From assembly GCA_000697475.1 (NCBI GenBank), contig JNEU01000770.1, positions 1 to 64,000 of the forward strand: a DNA stretch of 64,000 nt, written 5' to 3'. Shown here piece by piece: positions 47,289-57,437 of the stretch (position 1 is its first letter; every line of letters starts with the position of its first letter). Made by a program: the position numbers and the translations under genes. Under the pieces are notes generated by a model. It worked only from the letters and a program-made list of their open reading frames with translations, was not told where the DNA came from and made no database searches. This DNA is from Lichtheimia corymbifera B2541 (Eukaryota; Mucoromycota; Mucoromycetes; Mucorales; Lichtheimiaceae).

Positions 47289-48556
47289 CACCCTTCCACT
47301 GATGATGTTCAAGCATGTCATATATCAAGTTTTTTTTTCAATATTGCCTTATCCACATATCATGTGTAATTGTGGTGAATGGGGTGAATAATGACAAATA
47401 AAAGCAAAGGAACACAAATAGCTTTTACATCTTAATTCTCGTATGGGCGTATAGCACGATAGTAGAGAAAGATGCAAAGGATGTGTGTGTAGCAATACAT
47501 TTAATGTGGTCGTATTGGATCATGCGCATGAATGGAAAGCAGTTCGTATGTAAAGATCAGCGTATGCTTGCATTCTTATGACGGATAATGATGCTCAATC
47601 GATAATCTCAATGTCATTTGATATACATGCGCACCACAGTAAGTGAGATGGATGGTTGCACACCAGTGTACCAATATCCTGGCTTCATCCAATTTAGCAC
47701 CTTTTGTGGGTTGTACATATACATTTCAAGGATGCTACTTTACATCAAAGCATGTTGTCAATCCGGATCACAAACACCAGGCTCCCCAATCGGAAGGCTA
47801 GCAAGAGACATAGCCGACTAGGAGCCCTCTATCATTACATACGGTTAAAGTTAGCCGAACTTAGAAGTATGCAAACAATGAAATTAAATATAATCTTCTT
47901 TGAGTGGTGGTGGAAGTACAATGAGCATTTTGATATCTCTCGCAACAAAGAACAAATAGAATCAACACCATGGATCCAAGAGTTAGGCTCTTCTTACGTA
48001 TGCGATCACTACATGTAGTATGGAGCAATGACGGCGATCATACTGCGATAAAAGCTTAGAAGGCCAATGATGGCTATCATGCCATGCACAAACGTCTTGT
48101 ATAACTTCCATCGGAAATCAGGTAGGCGTGCACGGTGATTGGCTAGTATTTGACTCCCACATTCACACACTGCATAAAGCATTTCTACACACGCACACGC
48201 TCTTCGATCCACAGAAACGGACAATGACACAGCCACCATGATGCTCGTATTGTACTCTATCATATTGCTTAAAGATTTGGAAATCGTTGTGGAGAAAGGC
48301 CAACGTATTCCTCAAGCAAACTTGCAAATCGGGACATACCTATAATATCACGATTCCGGAAAAGATACCTAATCCTTATCGCAAGAGAAGAACAGCTTAT
48401 CTTGTCAAAAGAGAGATATGATCCAAGGCATCGGGTATTCCTATTTTCGTCACTTGTCATACATGGATTCAACACTCACACATGCACGGACACATACACA
48501 CACACGGACACATACACACACTATGCTGTATTCACACGCCATGTCCTCTAAAAACA
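47289..48556. other. Intergenic, 1.3 kb, no gene seen
   Basis: Upstream of the amine oxidase. Contains ACACACGGACACATACACACAC (48480-48522). No repeat module, tRNA or ORF with recognisable content. Confidence 0.5.
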
Positions 48557-48564
48557 TATAAAAG
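48557..48564 (+). promoter_or_regulatory. TATA box of the amine oxidase gene
   Basis: TATAAAAG, 46 bases before the start codon at 48603, so the leader would be very short. Confidence 0.6.
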
Positions 48565-48602
48565 AGAGGGATGCCCCTCATATCACCACTGCATCCAATA
48601 TC

Positions 48603-50849
48603 ATGTCTTCTTCTTCTTCTGCTACTCCTAAACCTCACCCCTTGGACCCCCTTTCAGCTGACGAGATACGCCGTGCAGCTGCCATCATCCGCGAAAAACG
48701 TGGCCAAGACACGTCCTATGTTTTCAACTCGTTGACGCTCAAGGAGCCTGCCAAACAGCAAATGATGTTATACCTTGGATGGGTTAACTCATCATCTCAG
48801 CCCAAGCCTGTTACCATTGATCGTGAAGTCTTTGCTGTTTTGATTGATCGTCCATCTGGCCTAGTGCACGAGATGACTGTGAATTTGGACAAGAGTGCAG
48901 TTACAAGCTGGAACAAGGTTGAAGGTAGACAACCCACTATAAACATTTTTGAGATGCTGGAGGCCGAAAGGGAAATCCTCAAGGATGAGCGTGTCAAAGA
49001 CCAATGCCGACAACTTGGTATCACCGATATGTCGATGGTGTATGCAGACCCCTGGGGAGTTGGTTATCACGAGATCAAGGGGAAACGTTTAGTACAAGCA
49101 TTGCTATATGCACGCACCTCTCCCGATGACAACCAATATGCGCATCCTCTTGATTTTAACCCACTTTATGGTAAGATCTAAAGCTTTTCATGACCCTGCG
49201 TGTTGAAATCAGATGACTGACATCATATGTGTTTAGATCTCAACGCAAAAAAGGTGCTCGATATTGTGGTGTCGAAACGACGTAACAGCAGCTTTGAGCG
49301 ACCTGTCATCCCAATGGCCAACCATCACTTTTTACCGGAGCACTTGGGTGAGGATCGTTTACGCAAGGACATCAAGCCTATCGAAATTACACAACCCCAA
49401 GGTGTCAGCTTTTCTATTCGTGATGGTCATCAGTTGCATTGGCAAAAATGGGATATGCACTTGTCATTCAATTATCGGGAAGGTTTGGTTATCAATAACC
49501 TGAGCTACCGTGATATGGATAGTACTGTGCGCCCTATTATCTACCGGATGTCTCTTGCCGAGATGGTGGTTCCTTATGCAAACCCGTATAAGCCTTACAA
49601 TCACAAGATGGCTTTTGATGTTGGTGAATATGGTCTTGGCAATCTTACAAATTCCCTTGAGCTCGGCTGCGATTGTGTTGGCAAGATTTGTTATTTGGAT
49701 GCCGTACTAAGTGATCTCAATGGTGACCCTTGGCATATCCCTAATGCCATTTGCATCCATGAAGAGGATACCGGTTTATTATTCAAGCATTCTGATTATC
49801 GCACTGGCAAAGCTCACTCTGCTCGGTCACGTCGGCTTGTAATCTCACATATTGTCACCGGTAAGTGAATGGGGAAATAGGGTGTGAAGGTGTCATCGTT
49901 GGTATTTGGCCTAATCTTTATTTGGGGGGGGTGTATGTACCATCAGCTGCAAACTACGACTATGGGTTGTACTACTACTTTTATCAAGATGGCACGATCC
50001 AATATGAAGTTAAGGCTACAGGCGAGTTGAATACACAAGTACTCGCAGAAGATGAGGTATGCACGCTTTTTGTTCTTGTTGGCGAAGGCCACATGATCTG
50101 GTTTTAATGTTGCCACATAGGATGCCGCACCTTATGGAACCATAGTTGCACCACAAGTGGATGCCCAACATCATCAGCATTTATTCAGCATGCGTATTGA
50201 TCCCATGTTGGATGGTCCAAACAACTCTGTTGCTGAGGTCGATGTTGTTGCTTCAGATTTGCCTGTTGGTCATCCACACAATAGCGTTGGCAATTCATTC
50301 TATCCCGTGACCAAGGTGTTTAATACCACTGACGAGGCCAAGACGATGGCAAGTGTTGAGCGTCATCGCACATGGAAGATTATAAACGAGAGCAAGATCC
50401 ATCCATATGCCAAACAGCCTGTGGGATTTAAAATGATGGCTCATCCTACACCACCTCTCTTGCCAAAGCCTGGATCCATTGTATATGAGCGTGCCATGTT
50501 TGCAAGCAAGACGTTGTGGGTAACTCCTCATAACGATAAACAACTCTATCCTGGAGGCTTTTACTGCTACCAAAGCGAACCAAGCGAGAATTTAGGCCTG
50601 CCTCAGTGGACAAAGGAGACTCAAAATGTGCGTGACACTGACATTGTTTGCTGGCTCAACTTTGGTATCACCCATATACCACGTGTCGAGGACTTCCCCA
50701 TCATGCCAATAGAGACGTGCGGTATCATGCTCAAGCCTGCCAACTTTTTCCTTTGTAATCCCGGCATTGATATTCCTCCCAGCACACGTCAATCAACAAA
50801 GAGCGCTTATGCAAATGATGCAACATGCTGTCGCAAGAATAACCTCTAG
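48603..50849 (+). CDS. Copper amine oxidase
   Basis: Four exons that close exactly: 48603-49170, 49237-49860, 49947-50056 and 50121-50849, giving 676 residues. The catalytic base Asp lies in CYLDAVLSDLNG. The sequence AANYDYGLYYYF holds the N-Y-D-Y motif whose first Tyr becomes topaquinone (the Asn-Tyr is split from the upstream exon). His residues for copper lie in QHHQHLFSMR and in PRVEDFPIM-near HIPR. N-terminal domain DPLSADEIRRAAAIIRE is typical of the family. The enzyme oxidises primary amines to aldehydes with release of ammonia and hydrogen peroxide. There is no signal peptide and no SKL-type C-terminus (ends KNNL), so location is uncertain; a cytosolic or peroxisomal enzyme for using amines as nitrogen source is likely. 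Confidence 0.95.
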
Positions 50850-51092
50850 ACATGTCCCATTATAATCACCTTTTCAACAATTCAATCATCATACCTATTC
50901 CCAAAACCATAAAGTATATATGTTTATTCATAACAACCTGATACTACATGTTTGCATGAAAATGAAAGGGCACTATAATTCAGCTTGTAGCTATTCATAC
51001 ATACCAAACATGCATCCCATCCGTTCTATATACCAGGTCCACACCACATCACTTGGATCAAATTGCTGCATAAGATGATATTCATTTATTTA

Positions 51093-52661
51093 TTACGTGG
51101 ATATACTATCCGCTTTAGCTTGTTTGGCTTGATTGACAATAGCTTCCAGCAGGCGAATACTTCTACTTTCAGGAGGCATGCCGTGAAGCACCGCATTGGG
51201 GGAATAGCCAAATCCAATATTGTACTCTGCGTTCCAGAAAAAGAGGCTCCCACTATATCCTGCCCAACCTGTAAACTCAAGCCCACCAATCTTGATGTAG
51301 TCTAAAATTGCAAATCCACCACGCGTAGAACGAACAGGCATGCGAAGACATAGATCGTATTCCACTTCCATCGGTTCGCTGGCTAATGCATACGTCTGAG
51401 CACTAAGTAAATCCGGTTCCCCTGCTACGACAGCTTTTCCTCCATTGGCCATCATGGCTGCAAGTTTAGCAATCTATAAGAATATATCTATCAGTAATGC
51501 TTTCAATGCATTGTACCCGCCCCCTAAAATCTTACCGAGCGTGCGTTTGTGTAACCTGAATATGCAGGACCTTCCAATCGACGGTAGCGTAAACTGGTAA
51601 TGCGATCAGGAGTAGCACCATCGGGGCCCATTTGTGCACCAGTATTGACGAGCACCTGGTATTTATCTGTGAATGCATACCAAAATACTTTCACCGTATC
51701 CATTCCTCCAAGCAAATGGTGGTAGAGCCGATGATACCAAGGTAGCATATAAAAGTGGGCAATGCGATCATCGTATTCTTGCTGATAGGGCTTAAGACGC
51801 CATTCGATATTATAATCATCGTTGAACTTGGCAGCCACTGTGTCCACTGTTTCATTGGCAGCTCGCTTGAGAACATCATTGATGTACCATCCTCCAACAA
51901 TAGCATGATAACTTCGTTTCCTTTCACCATCAAAAATGTGCCGTTGTGACGCAAGGATGTTCGAGAAACGCTCAGGGTCTTCCATTTCAGCAGACGTAAC
52001 GGGGCGATCGAGAAATGGTACTCCTGCAACGTGTTGCATCTAGAAACAAAGCATAAGGTAAGGAACACCCTTGCCATCGTCGTATTCCTCGCAATGAACT
52101 TCTTACCAAATCACCGAGCGTTACATTTTCCTTGTTGCCTTGTGCGAAATCTGGCCAATACGTTGCGATCTTTTCGTCATATGATAAAGCGCCTTTGTCG
52201 ACAATGTGAGCCACGCTGATGGCCGTCTGTGATAGAGAGGGTTGTGGTGAACAAAAGAAGAGAGAATGGAAAAGGCAACATCTCCGCTTGCTTACCAGCA
52301 TCTTGGTAGATGAATACACCATGTTCAACGTGTCATCAGTGTAGGGGGTTCCCTTGGCAACATCCTGCCATCCACCTCGCACATCTAATACCAACTGTCC
52401 ATTCACATAAGCAGCTACGCCAGCACCGATATCATCTCCACGTTCAATGTTATCCTTGAATAAATCAACCACATGGGCATAATCCTTGTCCACATGCAAT
52501 ATTTGTATCGGTGGTTCAGGCAAGCATCCCGTGTTGAATAGTGAGCATGATAATGGCGTGAATGGTCCCCTTGAAAAAACACGAAAGGCAGCTCCTGCTA
52601 ATAGTGCACTACTGAGGAGAATGGCGTGTTGTCCGTATGATAGCAACCTTGAGCGTTTCAT
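51093..52661 (-). CDS. Serine beta-lactamase-like hydrolase, paralog 1
   Basis: The start at 52659-52661 gives MKRSRLLSYGQHAILLSSALLAGAAF, a signal anchor. Then DDIGAGVAAYVNGQLVLDVRGGW, and the class C beta-lactamase motif SxxK as SSTK; next IATYWPDFAQGNKENVTLGDLV, GGWYIN (second motif position), and the C-terminal GWAGYSGSLFFWN. Four exons. The family (beta-lactamase-related, PBP4*/LACTB/esterase type) includes peptidases and esterases; antibiotic resistance is not implied. Segment MEDPERFSNILASQ is between motifs. Closely related to the gene at 61.4-62.9 kb, in opposite orientation. Two Cys in the N-terminal insert (PLSCSLFNTGCLP) are absent from paralog 2. Confidence 0.88.
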
Positions 52662-53066
52662 GGTGTAAAAGAAAAACAACGTTCTGCTGCTTACATCTTT
52701 ATATTATAATGTAATTATCTCCGCATTACATGGGAACTAGCAATCTATATTCGCTTACAAATAGTTCGCAGTGCTGGAATGTGTGTCTTTTGTTTCTTCC
52801 ATATGGAATGAGGAGGTGATTTGTGTAACCGACTGTGCAGATCCTGGCGAATTGATATCAGCACAAGAGTTGGCAGGTCGTTTTCATGCCATATTTCGAG
52901 TAATGTTTATGTCGTGTAGGAGGAGAATAATGGTAGAGTTCATGCTTTTGACACGACCTAAACAACACATAAATCTGCCGTTTTGAAACGTCGGTTTAGA
53001 GGCAGCTGGTTTTACACGAGAGCGATGGGGGCGGGAAAGGATATGTGATCAGTCATTGGATTGTTC
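52662..53066. other. Intergenic upstream of paralog 1
   Basis: AT-rich promoter region. A + strand ORF (52771-52986) has no recognisable content. Confidence 0.4.
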
Positions 53067-53238
53067 ATTGGATTATACGACCGGGCCGCAGGGCGCTATT
53101 ACTACCATGATTGGATTATATGGCCGGGCCGCAGGGCGCAATTACTACCATGATTGGGTTATATGAACGGGCCGTAGAGTGTTATTGCTAACATGATTGG
53201 ACACATAAACGGGCCACAGGATGCTATTGTCATCATCT
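53067..53238 (+). repeat. 43-bp minisatellite, four copies
   Basis: Exact 43-base period: units start with ATTGG at 53067, 53110, 53153 and 53196. The GC-rich core CGGGCCGCAGGGCGC in units 1 and 2 is changed in units 3 and 4. Unit 2 is the best consensus, and divergence increases to the right. Confidence 0.95.
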
Positions 53239-53689
53239 GCTCATTGAGACTATTCTTTTTTACATCCCTCATTCGATTCAATATGATTGGCACAGCGAGA
53301 GAAAATGTGGTCAAGAAACATTTTTTATTCATTCAAAAGCCACAAAAACCTGCCATGAGGATTACTAGAGGCACTACACTTTCTAGTCTTTATAATGCTG
53401 TGTATAAATAACCCATACGACGAGGTGGTACTGCTTGCCATGCAAGCAGGCATACAGGATTTCCAAGATGAAACTACTCCTAGTAATAAAAGGTTCGTGG
53501 TTGAGGATTCTTTTTCAAAGTTGCGTGTTCTTCGTGGCCAAGTACATGATTATTCATGGTCGTGATGACTTGACTTCGTGGGTGAGGGCCTTTGATGTCA
53601 TGGTTGTGGATTTCATTGTTCGCTGGTGGCGGGAAATTTTCAACCCTGTAAGTTTAACTTTAATCACCAAGCGTGCATTGTTCACCACT

Positions 53690-54094
53690 GCCATCTCTTT
53701 GTTCACACCTACACATGGGAATTCTGTTATACATAGCCTTTTATTCAATGATGGAATTTTCGTATTTGTGGAAGATGCATTTAATGTATGCAACGGAAAA
53801 TGAAAAAAGTGGGCACCCCCTTTTATGATTACTATGAACACTCATTAATAGCCGAAACATTCTCCTTCGTACATAGTGATGCATGCGGCTATAAAGGTAC
53901 ACAAACCTAGCGTTTTATTCTCAAAAACATCGCTGCGAGCATAGGTGCTATGGGAAGTATAGGTTTACTGCGCAGCATTTTTCACTTTCCATTCTATACA
54001 TTAAATGCATCATCCACAAATATAAGAATTCCATCATTGAATAAAACTCTATGCATACCAGAATTGCCATGTGCAGCTGGAATAAAGAGATGGC
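53690..54094. repeat. Foldback repeat F1 (arms about 120 bp)
   Basis: GCATTTAATGTAT at 53776 mirrors ATACATTAAATGC at 53996, and similarity continues for about 120 bases on each side (arms about 53690-53815 and 53970-54094, around 75 percent identity by eye). Predicted peptides from the arms are near-mirror images. Spacer of about 155 bases. No gene inside. Confidence 0.8.
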
Positions 54095-54439
54095 GGTACT
54101 GGCAGTATTCATATGCAAATATGAGAAAGCTGCTGGGTGCTGTCATGCATATATAAAAAGACGTATTTTGTTATGGTCATGATGCTTGAATGGATAGCGT
54201 TCAAGCCAGGATTGCTCGCCGAATACATGTAAATGTTGTAGGTAGCTATGCAATCAGCTATATATAGCTAAGGAGCAATGATTTTACTATGGGTTTACAT
54301 ATACGTTCATGCAACCACATTACAAGCAACATTTGCTATACATATTTACAATAAGAGTCTATCAATATATAAGCTGCCCTGGACCAACGTTGACAACAGC
54401 GGGCACATCGCTTCATCAACAGCCTACCCAACTATTTAA

Positions 54440-54780
54440 GTCAAGCTGCCAGCTAATAGCCACTTCCTCCCATTTCCAACTGTTACCTATTCCAACGCAT
54501 TTAACGATGCTCCTCCTCCAGATATTTATTTCCGTCATTCAATCGTCTTGATCCCTGCTGATTTGACGGAGTTACGATCAAAGAGAGGGTACATCAGTTG
54601 AGATTGGTAGTGCATACTGTATACAGGTTGATGTACTCTCTCTTTGGCCGTAACTAGTTAAATCAGCAGGGATCAAGACGATTGAATGATGGGAATAAAT
54701 ATCTGGAGGACGAGCATCGTTAATATGCAGTGGTTTTGTAAGCAGTCATTAATGGAAGGTATTGGCTATCAGCTGCCAAT
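54440..54780. repeat. Foldback repeat F2 (near-perfect arms about 150 bp)
   Basis: AATCGTCTTGATCCCTGCTG from 54541 is mirrored exactly at 54664-54683 (centre 54612); arms extend out to AGCTGCC boxes near 54445 and 54776 with gradual decay, and inward to GTACATCA/GATGTACT. The core of about 75 bases around the centre is almost identical on both arms. Confidence 0.88.
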
Positions 54781-54814
54781 TTCACTAGTAGTGTATAGAG
54801 TATCATCCATTGAT

Positions 54815-55405
54815 CCTTCCATTTTGCATAATGCGCTGTGTTACATAAACATGTCCCTTTGCATCTTTGCCTCTATCAAGGTCTAGCCATTTGACAATGT
54901 ACAAAGACAACTCTTATATACCATCACACTTATAGCATATGTAAAACATAAAGGCACTTATATCTCTAAACCTTACAATGAAGCGTGGGGGCTTTAATAG
55001 AACAAAGTTGCTCGGCTGGGTCGACCGCACCTTGTGTGCAAGTTTCACGATCAAGGTGGGAAATACCAGTTTTCGAAATGTCGCCACCAGCCAAAAATAA
55101 TTTTTGGTGGTCGTTGAAAAAAAATTCGAGGTCAACCCGAAATGGCGAAATCTGGGGTTGCCCATGACGAACTTGAGACTTGGTCAGGAGCTGCATTCAG
55201 GCACGACGAGCAGCTTTGTTCTATTAAAGACCCCACGCTTCATTGTGAAATTTTGAGATATGGCGTCTTTATATTTTCCATATGCTTTAAGCGAGATGCT
55301 ATATGTAAAGTGGCCTTTGTTCATTGTCAAATGGCTAGACCTTGATAGAGGCAAAAGATGCAGAGGGGCATGTTTGTGTAACACAGCGCATTTTGCAGGA
55401 TTGGA
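54815..55405. mobile_element. Isolated foldback element of the A/B family (F3)
   Basis: A single complete unit: GCGCTGTG at 54833 mirrors CACAGCGC ending at 55389 (centre 55111), with arms of about 240 bases. Each arm carries, from outside in, the B loop motif, a B half-stem and an A module (AACAAAGTTGCTCGGC). The centre holds a 75-base spacer with CCACCAGCCAAAAA. So it has the same parts as the 1-2.8 kb array, here as one copy. ATTTTGCA flanks both ends (54821 and 55390) but may be part of the arms rather than a target duplication. No transposase. Confidence 0.82.
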
Positions 55406-55854
55406 AGAGTCCACTATAATATAATCCCATTATTGTGAGAGCTTCAGTAGACTAGCTGCCGAAACGGCTTTTGAAGGTGTGAGCAACCAAAGAGTGATAT
55501 GCATGATCTGAACAAAAATGGGTGACAACATTCATCTTGTTTATACGTGTGTATATTAGCATGTGATTGTCAGTGATCATAAACGGGGAGAAAAGATGAT
55601 GAAATGTATGTTTAGCATGATGCATCATAAGAGAATGGGTGAGGTTCTTCACTATGAAACCTAGGCCAAGGTGTGATTAATTATTCCATCCATGAATATG
55701 TAAGCAACCACCGGCACCACCAAATTAAGAAAGACGTCAACATCCCTTAGAGTTTCAGCGTAGGATTAACCTGCTATGTAGCTCACACAATGTAAGATAC
55801 TTGAATGTTAACGTCCTCATTTATTTATCAAAAAAAAAAGTGCAAAAGACTAGC
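55406..55854. other. Intergenic between F3 and coiled-coil gene 3' end
   Basis: AT-rich; no gene or repeat recognised. Confidence 0.45.
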
Positions 55855-57150
55855 TTAACCATCACCAGCAACATTATCCGCTACACAAAAGACCTTGGCA
55901 GGAATGACAAATCCGTTATCCGGGTCCTTGGGATCAACAGCAATAAATGGGAAGGAAATGACAAAAAGAACATGGCCATCTTGATCGCCTCGACTCGTAG
56001 GTTTCATGATTGAGCTGTCAAATCGGGTATCTTTTTCTTCTTGAATAGAACCACAAAATACGTTGATGTCTTGACCTTTCATGGCTAGGTTGAGTCTTGC
56101 AGCACGAGCAACAATGTTTTCGATCTTTTTGCGATGACTTGCGGTATCCCGTATACGTGGATAGATGGGAGTGAGGTGGTCAAGAATCAAGTCCACCAAT
56201 GTATCAAGGGATTGCTCCATACGTGCTTGTTCTTCAGCTCCAGGATGTCGTACTACCAGCGCACTGACCTGCTGTCGAAGACGATTGGCCCAATCCGTAT
56301 TACGTTCCTCGATCCAAGTGCAAATCTCTTTGAAGGTATGATTGATGGAAACACCAGCATGGATGGGTTGATCAAAGATCTCGGCTCTCAATATCTCATT
56401 GATCATCTTTTCAGTGAACATTGTAATCACGCCAGGTTCAAGTCGTTCCACGTCATCTGATTGTAAAAAGTGGTGTCGTATATCGAATTCTCGATTACCC
56501 CAACGATCAAGGATACATGTTGTACCACCTGTGCGATCCATCTTGGACTTGAGACTCATGCAGAGATTGTTGAGAAGATTGGCCAAGTGATTGATCTCGT
56601 ATTGGATCGTCGATAAATCATCATCAGTGGGTCGAATGCTGATAGAATGTTGTCAATGATACAAGTGACGACAAGCCATGTCTATTTATCTTTACCTCTT
56701 GACATGTTCATAAAAGCTGGTTTCCATCCTTCGGTACTCGTTCTTTTTGGCTTCAAGCTCATTCACAACAAGACTGTACGCTTCTTCAAGTTGACGATAA
56801 CGTTGTAATTGAGCTTCCATTGACTCAAGGGCATCTTCTTTCTCTTTACGATTGGCTTGTTTTTCCTCCTCGCGTTCTCGTTTCAAGTCTGCAACAAAGG
56901 CATCTTTTTCCCGCTGCAACTCTTCCATAATCTCCTTGTGCATTTGCAACGACTCGGTCAAGGTCGAAATGACGAGGTCTTTGTCGGAATCAGCGTCTCC
57001 ATCGATCTCAATGGTGCGTCGTCGATGTTGCTTTTTCTTTTTTATGCTGATATCGCTGCTGCTGCTACGACTATCCACAAGCTCAGGAACATGCTGTGTA
57101 CTGGAAGAAGAAACAGAATAGCCTTCACCGTCAATGATATCTGCTGTCAT
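55855..57150 (-). CDS. Uncharacterised coiled-coil protein
   Basis: MTADIIDGEGYSVSSSS starts at 57148-57150; the TAA is at 55855-55857. At least one intron lies near 56592-56695. An N-terminal Ser/Lys-rich part leads into a long coiled coil (HKEIMEELQREKDAFVADLK on to MEAQLQRYRQLEEAY, about residues 65-145). The C-terminal part is helical and contains TMFTEKMINEILRAEIFDQP and ENIVARAARLNLAMKGQDIN, ending in a segment that looks globular (GHVLFVISFPFIAVDPKDPD). I do not recognise a family. It may be a cytoskeletal or membrane adaptor; that is inference only. The product of about 400 residues has no signal peptide or transmembrane segment. Confidence 0.8.
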
Positions 57151-57437
57151 AGTTATATGCGAGTGTAGATAAAGAAAGGAAATAAAAAAAAAGAGATGAA
57201 AAGTCTTGTTCAACTCTCTCCTTTGAGATATGCAAATAGGAGGGGTGAGGGGGAAAACATCACACAACAAGACCACCCCATCCCTTGACTCCTTGATCCA
57301 AGGGTTACTGTAATCATGGCTCCTGGATGTTACACACACGTTCCTGCACAATGCCACATCACATTTAGCGCCGCTTCAAACGTAATATAGAAACACATGA
57401 AAACGCTTTTATCTTCTATAAACATGTAAACAAGGTA
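57151..57437. other. Short intergenic region
   Basis: Promoter of the coiled-coil gene and trailer of the kexin gene. Nothing else recognised. Confidence 0.4.

Noticed and set aside
46778..47299. Gly-Asn-rich ORF on the minus strand
   Set aside because: It is the complement of the PPL repeat of the secreted protein on the plus strand.
53067..53238. CRISPR-like array
   Set aside because: Units are contiguous 43-base tandem copies with no unique spacers, in a eukaryotic context.
54821..55397. Eight-base target duplication ATTTTGCA implying a hAT-type element
   Set aside because: The same bases also continue the inverted symmetry of the arms, so they cannot be told from element sequence; no transposase or hAT ends.
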